DNA of 64,000 bases, from the NCBI RefSeq assembly GCF_014596475.1, contig NZ_MECJ01000004.1, forward strand, positions 1 through 64,000. Reading direction: 5' to 3'. The notes beneath the pieces were generated by a model, which searched no databases, was not told the origin of the DNA, and saw only the letters and a program-made list of their open reading frames with translations. Position numbers and translations under genes: made by a program. This DNA comes from Streptomyces sp. CBMA152. GTDB taxonomy: Bacteria > Actinomycetota > Actinomycetes > Streptomycetales > Streptomycetaceae. This document shows, in pieces, positions 1 through 8,773 of the stretch (the stretch's first letter is position 1; each line of letters opens with the position of its first letter).

Positions 1-1
1 G

Positions 2-523
2 TCGGTGGGCGCGGCCGTCGCCCGGCTGGTGCGGCTGCGACGCCAGGGCCGTACCGGCGAGGCGCACGCCGTGCTGTGCGAGGCCGCCGCCGGCCCCGCC
101 GATCTGCTGCCGGTGTTCGCCACCGAGTTGCACCGCGCCGGACTCGCCGCCGACTGGGCCACCCTGCTGTGGGAGGCCGCCTCGCTGCCGCCGGACCGGC
201 TGGCCGAGGCCGCCGGGACACTGGCGGCGGCCGGTCAGTCGGCCGACTGCCATCGGCTGCTGCGCCAGGGCGTGGCCCGGCCCGCCGAGCAGATCGCGGA
301 CGCGGTGCTCGCCCTGCGTGATGCCGGGCGGGGCGTGGAGGCGGACACGCTGCTGAGCGTCTTCGTCCGGGTGCGCACCCCCGAGGACGCGGCGCACTTG
401 GCGGCGCACGCCCCCGACAAGCTCGCGCCGCTGCTGCTCGCGGCCGCCTCGGAGGTCTCGGACGGGCGGCGACGGGACGTGGTCCATGCGTTCCGGGTGG
501 CCAGAATTGCAACAGAACGTTGA
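2..523 (+). CDS. C-terminal part of an unrecognised helical protein (5' truncated by window edge)
   Basis: The reading frame is open from base 2 with no stop before 521-523, and the GTG at 5 has no ribosome binding site, so the gene almost certainly begins left of the window. The 173 visible residues are rich in Ala, Leu and Arg and read as successive short amphipathic helices, the sort of pattern seen in helical repeat (TPR-like) scaffolds. There is no catalytic motif, signal peptide or membrane segment. It ends 46 bases before the HAD gene on the same strand. I do not recognise the family and assign no function. Confidence 0.6.
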   Translation, partial: SVGAAVARLVRLRRQGRTGEAHAVLCEAAAGPADLLPVFATELHRAGLAADWATLLWEAASLPPDRLAEAAGTLAAAGQSADCHRLLRQGVARPAEQIADAVLALRDAGRGVEADTLLSVFVRVRTPEDAAHLAAHAPDKLAPLLLAAASEVSDGRRRDVVHAFRVARIATER

Positions 524-569
524 AATTCCGGGATTGAGGGGGGCGTGCGGCTGGGCAGGGTCCGTAGCA

Positions 570-1097
570 ATGGACATAGGACCCCGCACACTTCAGCCGA
601 GCACGCCTCCGTCGCCCGCGCCTCGGTCGCGTACGCCCACCGTCGCCGCGTTCTTCGACGTCGAGGGCACGTTACTGGCGCTGTCCGCGCTCGACCCGGA
701 CGGGAAGGGCCCGCCACTGGGCCGGCTCTGGCACGCGCCGGTCCTGGCCGCCCTGCACGACCACGCGGCCCGGGGCCACCTTCTCGTCCTGGTGACCCCG
801 TCGCCCGCCGAGGCGGTGGCGCCGCTCGCCGGTCACCTAGGGGTGGACGCGGTGCTCTGTTCCCGGCCAAGAGCGCCGATGCGCGGGCAGGGCAAGGGGT
901 ACGCGGCGCGCGCCCTGTTGCGCGAGCGCGCCATCCTCGCCGCCGGCTGCTACGCGTACGCCGACGAGGCGGCCGACCTTCCGCTCCTCGCCGAGGTGGG
1001 CCATCCGGTGGTCGTCGGCGACGACCCGGTGCTGCTGAGGCACGCCCGGCGCGGCAACTGGGCCCGGCTGCCCGCCCCCGTACCGAGGGAAACGTGA
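570..1097 (+). CDS. HAD-superfamily hydrolase-like protein, cap-less (SerB-like type)
   Basis: 175 residues from ATG 570. HAD motifs are visible in order: FFDVEGTL near residue 28 (the first Asp is the usual nucleophile; the second acid is Glu instead of Asp), LVLVTPS as motif II, GKGYAARALL supplying the motif III lysine, and ADEAADLPLL followed by VVVGDDP as motif IV. HAD-IB phosphatases are normally around 220-280 residues with a helical cap between motifs I and II; here the gap is too short for one. The substrate is unknown. Codon 35, inside motif I (672-674), is TTA, so translation should depend on the bldA tRNA. An upstream in-frame start at 486 would overlap the previous gene and lacks family similarity. 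Confidence 0.75.
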   Translation: MDIGPRTLQPSTPPSPAPRSRTPTVAAFFDVEGTLLALSALDPDGKGPPLGRLWHAPVLAALHDHAARGHLLVLVTPSPAEAVAPLAGHLGVDAVLCSRPRAPMRGQGKGYAARALLRERAILAAGCYAYADEAADLPLLAEVGHPVVVGDDPVLLRHARRGNWARLPAPVPRET

Positions 1098-1160
1098 TCG
1101 ACTTCGTGGCGTAACGGCGATGGTCTTGCCACGGTGCGTGACGGGCTTTACCGTCTCTCC

Positions 1161-1179
1161 ACACGCAATCTACGCGTGT
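1161..1179. promoter_or_regulatory. Inverted repeat upstream of the pyrimidine catabolism operon
   Basis: ACACGC at 1161-1166 and GCGTGT at 1174-1179 are perfect reverse complements separated by 7 bases. The repeat lies about 37 bases before the start of the first operon gene, where an operator would be expected. No regulator gene is next to it, so the assignment rests on position and symmetry only. Confidence 0.3.
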
Positions 1180-1215
1180 CGATGCCTGGCTGACGGCCCG
1201 TCTAAGGAGCAGCTC

Positions 1216-2058
1216 ATGGCCACTGTTGTCCGCGCCGCACTGGTCCAGGCCAGTTGGACCGGCGATACCGAATCCATGATCGCCAAACATGAGGAACACG
1301 CCCGCGAGGCGGCTCGGCAGGGCGCGAAGATCATCGGTTTCCAAGAGGTCTTCAACGCCCCGTACTTCTGTCAGGTGCAGGAGCCCGAGCACTACCGCTG
1401 GGCGGAGGCGGTGCCGGACGGGCCGACCGTGCGGCGCATGCAGGAGCTGGCGCGCGAGACCGGGATGGTGATCGTCGTCCCCGTCTTCGAGATCGAGGAC
1501 GCCGGTTTCTACTACAACACCGCCGCCGTGATCGACGCGGACGGCAGCTATCTCGGCAAGTACCGCAAGCACCACATCCCCCAGGTGAAGGGGTTCTGGG
1601 AGAAGTACTACTTCAAACCGGGCAACCTCGGATGGCCGGTCTTCGACACCGCCGTCGGCCGGGTCGGTGTCTACATCTGCTACGACCGTCACTTCCCGGA
1701 GGGCTGGCGGCAGTTGGGACTCAACGGTGCCCAGCTCGTCTACAACCCGTCGGCTACCTCGCGTGGACTTTCGGCCTATCTCTGGCAGCTGGAACAGCCC
1801 GCCTCGGCCGTCGCCAACGAGTACTTCGTCGCCGCGATCAACCGGGTCGGCCGCGAGGAGTACGGCGACAACGACTTCTACGGCACCAGCTACTTCGTCG
1901 ACCCGCGTGGCCAGTTCGTCGGTGAGAAGGCCAGCGACAAGGAGGAGGAACTCCTGGTCAGGGACCTCGACTTCGGGCTGATCGACGAGGTCCGCCAGCA
2001 GTGGGCGTTCTACCGCGACCGGCGCCCCGACGCGTACGAAGGGCTGGTGAAGCCGTGA
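1216..2058 (+). CDS. Beta-ureidopropionase / N-carbamoyl-beta-alanine amidohydrolase (nitrilase superfamily)
   Basis: 280-residue carbon-nitrogen hydrolase. It should cleave N-carbamoyl-beta-alanine (or N-carbamoyl amino acids) to the amino acid, ammonia and CO2, the last ring-derived step of reductive pyrimidine breakdown. The nitrilase triad is visible: Glu44 in FQEVFN, Lys118 in YRKHHIP and Cys155 in YICYDRHFPE. ATG 1216 follows AAGGAG at 1204-1209 at good spacing and gives the family length; the longer open frame from 1120 has no family similarity. The stop overlaps the GTG of the aminotransferase (GTGA), so the two are probably translationally coupled. The partner dihydropyrimidinase in the same operon supports the substrate assignment. 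Confidence 0.9.
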   Translation: MATVVRAALVQASWTGDTESMIAKHEEHAREAARQGAKIIGFQEVFNAPYFCQVQEPEHYRWAEAVPDGPTVRRMQELARETGMVIVVPVFEIEDAGFYYNTAAVIDADGSYLGKYRKHHIPQVKGFWEKYYFKPGNLGWPVFDTAVGRVGVYICYDRHFPEGWRQLGLNGAQLVYNPSATSRGLSAYLWQLEQPASAVANEYFVAAINRVGREEYGDNDFYGTSYFVDPRGQFVGEKASDKEEELLVRDLDFGLIDEVRQQWAFYRDRRPDAYEGLVKP

Positions 2059-3335
2059 CCGCGCTCTTCGACCGCCATCGCGCGGTCATGCCCGAGTGGC
2101 TGGCGCTCTACTACCGCCACCCGATCGAGATCACCCACGGCGAGGGCCGTCACGTCTGGGACTCCGCGGGCAACCGCTATCTGGACTTCTTCGGCGGCAT
2201 CCTCACCACGATGACCGCCCACGCGCTCCCCGAGGTCACCAAGGCCGTCGCCGAGCAGGCCGGGCGGATCATCCACTCCTCCACGCTCTACCTCAACCGC
2301 CCGATGGTGGAGCTCGCCGAGCGGATCGCCCACCTCTCCGGCATCCCGGACGCGCGCGTCTTCTTCACCACGTCGGGCACCGAGGCCAACGACACCGCCC
2401 TGCTGCTCGCCACCGCCTATCGCGGCTCCAACCAGATCCTGGCGATGCGCAACAGCTACCACGGCCGCTCGTTCAGCGCGGTCGGCATCACCGGCAACCA
2501 CTCCTGGTCGCCCACCAGCCTCTCACCGCTCCAGACCCTGTACGTGCACGGGGGAGTGCGATCGCGCGGCCCCTACGCGGAGTTGAGTGACCGTCAGTTC
2601 ATCAACGCGTGCGTGGCCGACCTGGAGGACCTGCTCGGCCACACCCGCGACGTCGCCGCCCTCATCGCCGAACCCGTCCAGGGCGTCGGCGGCTTCACCT
2701 CACCGCCCGACGGGCTCTACGCCGCCTTCCGCGAAGTCCTCGACCGGCACGGCATCCTGTGGATCAGCGACGAGGTGCAGACCGGCTGGGGCCGTACCGG
2801 CGACCACTTCTGGGGCTGGCAGGCGCACGCGCAGAACGGCGCGCCGGACATCCTCACCTTCGCCAAGGGCATCGGCAACGGCATGTCCATCGGCGGTGTG
2901 GTGGCGAGTGCCCGCATCATGAACTGCCTGGACTCCAACTCCATTTCGACCTTCGGCGGCTCCCCGGTCACCATGGCCGCGGGCCTCGCCAACCTCTCCT
3001 ACCTCCTCGAACACGACCTCCAGGGCAACGCCCGCCGGGTCGGCGGACTGCTCCTCGAACGCCTGCGGGCCGTCGGCGCCCAGCTCCCCCTCGTACGCGA
3101 GGTGCGCGGGCGGGGTCTGATGGCGGGCATCGAACTGGTCAAGCCCGGCACGGACGACGCCCACCCGGAGGCGGCGGCCGCCGTATTGGAAGCGGCCCGC
3201 GAGGGCGGCCTCCTCCTCGGCAAGGGCGGCGGCCACAACACCAGCGTGCTGCGCATCGCCCCACCGATGACGCTGACGGTGGCGGAGGCGGAGGAGGGCG
3301 CGGCGATCTTGGAAAGGGCGCTGCGAAGCGTGTAG
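2055..3335 (+). CDS. Class III (omega) aminotransferase, probable beta-alanine/beta-aminoisobutyrate transaminase
   Basis: 426-residue PLP enzyme of fold type I. The Schiff-base lysine is Lys271 in LTFAKGIGNG, the Asp of WISDEVQTGWGRTG binds the pyridine nitrogen, and FTTSGTEAND holds the phosphate-binding Gly-Thr. It likely moves the amino group from beta-alanine or beta-aminoisobutyrate, made by the upstream ureidopropionase, to pyruvate or 2-oxoglutarate, or handles a related omega-amino acid. The GTG start at 2055 overlaps the previous stop by four bases. A dispersed hairpin element follows the stop (3375-3425), and the dihydropyrimidinase gene starts 137 bases on. Confidence 0.88.
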   Translation: MTALFDRHRAVMPEWLALYYRHPIEITHGEGRHVWDSAGNRYLDFFGGILTTMTAHALPEVTKAVAEQAGRIIHSSTLYLNRPMVELAERIAHLSGIPDARVFFTTSGTEANDTALLLATAYRGSNQILAMRNSYHGRSFSAVGITGNHSWSPTSLSPLQTLYVHGGVRSRGPYAELSDRQFINACVADLEDLLGHTRDVAALIAEPVQGVGGFTSPPDGLYAAFREVLDRHGILWISDEVQTGWGRTGDHFWGWQAHAQNGAPDILTFAKGIGNGMSIGGVVASARIMNCLDSNSISTFGGSPVTMAAGLANLSYLLEHDLQGNARRVGGLLLERLRAVGAQLPLVREVRGRGLMAGIELVKPGTDDAHPEAAAAVLEAAREGGLLLGKGGGHNTSVLRIAPPMTLTVAEAEEGAAILERALRSV

Positions 3336-3374
3336 GGCCTGCGGCTCCGTAGGTGCCCAGCCCCCTTTTTTTAT

Positions 3375-3425
3375 AGGGGCGCGGGGAACTGCGCGACCAG
3401 CCACAGCGGATCCGCAGACGAAAAC
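3375..3425 (+). repeat. Dispersed GC-rich hairpin element, copy 1 (single arm)
   Basis: Carries the core GGGGCGCGGGGAACTGCGCG followed by ACCAGCC, then CCGCAGACGAAAA, shared with five other intergenic sites in this window. Only the right arm is clear here; a T-run (about 3366-3372) precedes it. It sits 40 bases after the aminotransferase stop. Confidence 0.8.
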
Positions 3426-3471
3426 CGCGCCCCCGAGCGGAGCGCGTCGTACGTGTACGAAGGGACAGCCC

Positions 3472-4875
3472 ATGAGTACCCGCACACTCATCCGCGGCGG
3501 CCTGGTGATCACCGCCGCCGACGAAACACACGCAGACGTACTGATCGAGGACGGCCGCATCGCGGCCCTCGCCGCGCACGGCTCAAGCCCGGCGCAGAGC
3601 TGGACCGCCGACCGTACGATCGACGCGACCGGCAAGTACGTCATCCCGGGCGGCGTCGACGCCCACACCCATATGGAGCTCCCCTTCGGCGGGACCTTCG
3701 CCTCCGACACCTTCGAGACCGGCACCCGGGCCGCGGCCTGGGGCGGCACCACCACGATCGTGGACTTCGCCGTGCAGTCGCCGGGCCACGCGCTGCGCGA
3801 GGGCCTGGACGCCTGGTACGCCAAGGCCGACGGCCAGTGCGCCATCGACTACGGCTTCCACATGATCCTCTCCGATGTGAACGAGCACTCGCTCAAGGAG
3901 ATGGATCTGCTGGTGGAGGAGGGCATCACGTCCTTCAAGCTGTTCATGGCGTACCCCGGGGTCTTCTACAGCGACGACGGCCAGATCCTGCGGGCCATGC
4001 AGCGCTCGGCGTCCAACGGCGGGCTGATCATGATGCACGCCGAGAACGGCATCGCGATCGACGTACTGGTGGAGCAGGCGCTGGCGGCCGGCCACACCGA
4101 TCCGCGCTACCACGGCGAGGTCCGCCGGGCCCTGCTCGAAGCCGAGGCCACTCATCGCGCGATCCAGCTGGCGCGGGTCGCCGGGGCGCCGCTGTACGTC
4201 GTCCACGTCTCGGCCCAGGAGGCGGTGGAGGAGCTGACCGCCGCGCGGGACAAGGGACTTCCGGTCTTCGGCGAGACCTGTCCGCAGTATCTGTTCCTGT
4301 CCACCGACAACCTGGCGGAGCCCGGCTTCGAGGGCGCCAAGTACGTCTGCTCGACTCCGCTGCGGCCCGAGGAACACCAGGCCGCGCTCTGGCGGGGGCT
4401 GCGGAGCAACGACCTCCAGGTGGTCTCCACCGACCACTGCCCGTTCTGCTTCGTCGGCCAGAAGGAGCTCGGCCGGGGCGACTTCTCCAAAATCCCCAAT
4501 GGTCTGCCCGGCGTGGAGAACCGGATGGACCTGCTCCATCAGGCCGTGCTCGACGGCCACATCAGCCGGCGCCGCTGGATCGAGATCGCCTGCGCCAGCC
4601 CGGCCCGGATGTTCGGGCTCTACCCGAAGAAGGGCACCATCGCGCCGGGCGCCGACGCCGACGTCGTCATCTACGACCCGCACGCCGAGCAGACCATCTC
4701 CGCCGAGACCCACCACATGAACGTGGACTACTCGGCGTACGAGGGCAGGCGGATCACCGGCCGCGTCGAGACGGTCCTCTCGCGCGGTGAACCCGTCATC
4801 ACCGAGCGGGAGTTCACCGGCCGCGCAGGCCACGGCAGCTACACCCCGCGCGCCACCACCCAGTACCTCGGCTAG
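3472..4875 (+). CDS. hydA: Dihydropyrimidinase / D-hydantoinase
   Basis: 467-residue cyclic amidohydrolase of the amidohydrolase (TIM-barrel) superfamily. It hydrolyses 5,6-dihydropyrimidines or 5-substituted hydantoins to N-carbamoyl compounds, the step before the ureidopropionase. Visible signatures: the metal-binding His65-x-His67 pair in VDAHTHMEL, Lys156 in SFKLFMAYPG (expected to be carboxylated and to bridge the two metals), further metal ligands in HAENG and VVHVSA, and the catalytic Asp of STDHCPF. Length fits the family. The LLM-class gene follows at 20 bases, so they are probably co-transcribed. Confidence 0.92.
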   Translation: MSTRTLIRGGLVITAADETHADVLIEDGRIAALAAHGSSPAQSWTADRTIDATGKYVIPGGVDAHTHMELPFGGTFASDTFETGTRAAAWGGTTTIVDFAVQSPGHALREGLDAWYAKADGQCAIDYGFHMILSDVNEHSLKEMDLLVEEGITSFKLFMAYPGVFYSDDGQILRAMQRSASNGGLIMMHAENGIAIDVLVEQALAAGHTDPRYHGEVRRALLEAEATHRAIQLARVAGAPLYVVHVSAQEAVEELTAARDKGLPVFGETCPQYLFLSTDNLAEPGFEGAKYVCSTPLRPEEHQAALWRGLRSNDLQVVSTDHCPFCFVGQKELGRGDFSKIPNGLPGVENRMDLLHQAVLDGHISRRRWIEIACASPARMFGLYPKKGTIAPGADADVVIYDPHAEQTISAETHHMNVDYSAYEGRRITGRVETVLSRGEPVITEREFTGRAGHGSYTPRATTQYLG

Positions 4876-4894
4876 TGAGCAGGAGCAGCACCAC

Positions 4895-5893
4895 ATGGAC
4901 TTCGGACTCGTCCTGCAGACCGACCCGCCGGCCTCGACGGTCGTCGGCCTGATGCGACGCGCGGAACGCAACGGCTTCCACTACGGCTGGACCTTCGACT
5001 CGGCAGTGCTGTGGCAGGAGCCGTTCGTCATCTACAGCCGCATCCTGGAGCACACCGAGCGGCTGCACGTCGGCCCGATGGTCACCAACCCGGGCACCCG
5101 GACCTGGGAGGTCACCGCCTCCACCTTCGCCACCCTCAACGACATGTACGGCAACCGGACCGTGTGCGGCATCGGCCGCGGCGACTCGGCGATGCGGGTC
5201 GCCGGACGCAAACCCAACACCCTGGCCCGCCTCGGCGAGGCCATCGGCGTCATCCGCGACCTCGCGGAGGGCCGCGAGGCCGAGGTCGACGGCCAGACGC
5301 TGAAGCTGCCGTGGGTCAGGAACGGCAAACTTCCCGTCTGGATGGCGGCGTACGGGCCCAAGGCGCTGGCCCTGGCGGGGGAGAAGGCCGACGGCTTCAT
5401 CCTCCAGCTCGCCGACCCGTTCCTCACCGAGTGGATGATCAAGGCCGTACGCAAGGCCGCCTCGGACGCCGGACGCGACCCGGCGTCCGTGACGATCTGC
5501 GTGGCCGCCCCCGCGTATGTGAGCGACGACCTCGACCACGCCCGCCAGCAGTGCCGCTGGTTCGGCGGGATGGTCGGCAACCACGTCGCCGACCTGGTGT
5601 CCCGCTACGGCGAGCACTCGGGCCTGGTCCCGGAGGCGCTCACCGAGTACATCAAGGCCCGCCAGGGCTACGACTACAGCCACCACGGCCGCGCCGACAA
5701 CCCCGACACCGCCTTCGTCCCCGACGAGATCGTCGACCGCTTCTGCCTGCTCGGCCCGGTCGAGGCGCACATCGAGAAGCTCAAGGCGCTGCGGGACCTG
5801 GGCGTCGACCAGTTCGCGGTGTACGCGATGCACGACGCCCGGGAGGCGGTCATCGACGCGTACGGGGAGCGGGTGATCCCGGCGCTGGCCTGA
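4895..5893 (+). CDS. LLM-class (F420/flavin-dependent) oxidoreductase of the TIGR03842 type
   Basis: 332 residues, luciferase-like monooxygenase fold (N-terminal MDFGLVLQTDPP, then VGPMVTNPGTRTWEVTAS and the GIGRGDSAMR motif). This subfamily is habitually encoded beside hydantoinase genes; many relatives use coenzyme F420, but neither cofactor nor reaction is proven. In this operon it could act on a dihydropyrimidine or hydantoin-type substrate, which is inference: no dihydropyrimidine dehydrogenase is visible in the window. ATG 4895 follows AGGAG at 4881-4885; the longer open frame from 4787 overlaps the hydantoinase gene and is not coding. Confidence 0.85.
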   Translation: MDFGLVLQTDPPASTVVGLMRRAERNGFHYGWTFDSAVLWQEPFVIYSRILEHTERLHVGPMVTNPGTRTWEVTASTFATLNDMYGNRTVCGIGRGDSAMRVAGRKPNTLARLGEAIGVIRDLAEGREAEVDGQTLKLPWVRNGKLPVWMAAYGPKALALAGEKADGFILQLADPFLTEWMIKAVRKAASDAGRDPASVTICVAAPAYVSDDLDHARQQCRWFGGMVGNHVADLVSRYGEHSGLVPEALTEYIKARQGYDYSHHGRADNPDTAFVPDEIVDRFCLLGPVEAHIEKLKALRDLGVDQFAVYAMHDAREAVIDAYGERVIPALA

Positions 5894-6024
5894 CGTTTGC
5901 CTTCGTGTCGCGCCCCGGGAGCCGCTGGGGCGCGGCGCCAGCTGCTCACGCGTACCGCTCGACGCGCGCCCCCGCACGGCCCGTTCGCCTCCCCCCTCGC
6001 CCCTCCCCGAACGAAGGCCCGCCC

Positions 6025-7545
<1,521 letters not shown>

Positions 7546-7633
7546 GCGTGGTCGCGCCCGTCCCCAAAATGGCCGCGCACCACTTCCGTATGCCGTCCGG
7601 CGTGGTGTGCGGTACCCGCCTGCCGCCCGAGCT

Positions 7634-8689
7634 CTACGGCACCCTCCCCGTCCACTCCTCCGTGGAGAACTTCGTCTCCGCCAACTCCCGGGCCCGGGCC
7701 ATCTCCTCGTCTGTCACCCGGCCCTCGGCCAGCCCGTACCGCGAGCGGAACGAGGTGATCATGCGGTCGATGACCGCCTCGCGGGGCAGGCCCGTCTGGC
7801 GGCGCAGGGGGTCGACGCGCTTCTTGGCGCTCTTGGTGCCCTTGTCCGAGAGCTTCTCGCGGCCGATGCGCAGGACTTCCAGCATCTTGTCGGCGTCGAT
7901 GTCGTACGCCATCGTCACGTGGTGCAGCACCGCGCCGTCGTCCGCCACCACGCGCTTCTGCGCGGCGCCCGCGATCTTGCCCGCGTCCGTCGCTATGTCG
8001 TTGAGCGGCTGGTACCACGCCTTGACGCCCATGTCGCCGAGCGCGCCCAGGACCCAGTCGTCGAGGTAGGCGTACGAGTCGGCGAAGGAGAGGCCGGAGA
8101 CCAGAGCGTCGGGGACCGACAGGGAGTACGTGATCGTGTTGCCCGGCTCGATGAACATCGCGCCGCCGCCCGACACCCGGCGCACCACCGTGATGCCATG
8201 GCGCTCGGCGGCCTCCGGGTCGACCTCGTTGCGCAGGGACTGGAAGCTGCCGATGACGACGGCGGGCGCGCCCCACTCCCAGACGCGCAGCGTCGGCGGG
8301 CGGCGGCCGGCCGCGACCTCGGCGGTGATGACCTCGTCGAGCGCCATGTGCAGGGCGGGCGACTGGGGGCCGTCGTGGATCAGCTGCCAGTCGTAGTCGG
8401 TCCAGTCCGTGGCATGCGCCAGCGCACGGCGGACCGCGACGCCGACCCCCTCCGCCGTCAGTCCGTACATCGTCGTGCCCGGTGGCAGTGCCGCCTCGAT
8501 ACGGGCCGCGAGCCCGGCGGCGTCCGTGTCGGCCGGGGCGCCCTCCAGCGCGCTGTTGATGGAGAGGATCGCCTCGTCCGGTTCCAGGAAGAAGTCGCCC
8601 GCGACCCGCACGCCGCTCAGGACCCCGTCCTCGACGTCCAGGTCCACCACCACGAGCTTGCCGCCGGGGACCTTGTACTCACCGTGCAC
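7634..8689 (-). CDS. lplA: Lipoate-protein ligase A with permuted domain order
   Basis: 351 residues. Residues 1 to about 85 (HGEYKVPGGKLVVVDL onward) match the small accessory domain that in E. coli LplA lies at the C-terminus; the catalytic biotin/lipoate ligase domain follows, with VVRRVSGGGAMFIEPGN and the conserved lysine in ATDAGKIAGAAQKR. It should activate free lipoate as lipoyl-AMP and attach it to 2-oxoacid dehydrogenase E2 or GcvH lysines. GTG at 8689 is chosen because GGAGG lies 7 bases upstream. The stop is convergent with the NCS1 permease gene, 88 bases away; the next gene is divergent. Confidence 0.85.
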   Translation of the reverse strand: MHGEYKVPGGKLVVVDLDVEDGVLSGVRVAGDFFLEPDEAILSINSALEGAPADTDAAGLAARIEAALPPGTTMYGLTAEGVGVAVRRALAHATDWTDYDWQLIHDGPQSPALHMALDEVITAEVAAGRRPPTLRVWEWGAPAVVIGSFQSLRNEVDPEAAERHGITVVRRVSGGGAMFIEPGNTITYSLSVPDALVSGLSFADSYAYLDDWVLGALGDMGVKAWYQPLNDIATDAGKIAGAAQKRVVADDGAVLHHVTMAYDIDADKMLEVLRIGREKLSDKGTKSAKKRVDPLRRQTGLPREAVIDRMITSFRSRYGLAEGRVTDEEMARARELAETKFSTEEWTGRVP

Positions 8690-8773
8690 CGTTGCGCCTC
8701 CATCCGTTCCGAGCGGAATCAACGTTACGGGCGGGGTCTGACATTCCGAGCCGGGCCTGTCTAGCCTGCTGGC

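Noticed and set aside
5011..6024. N-terminal extension of the NCS1 permease frame
   Set aside because: Lies inside the LLM gene in another frame and has Arg/Pro-rich nonsense composition; ATG 6025 fits the family.
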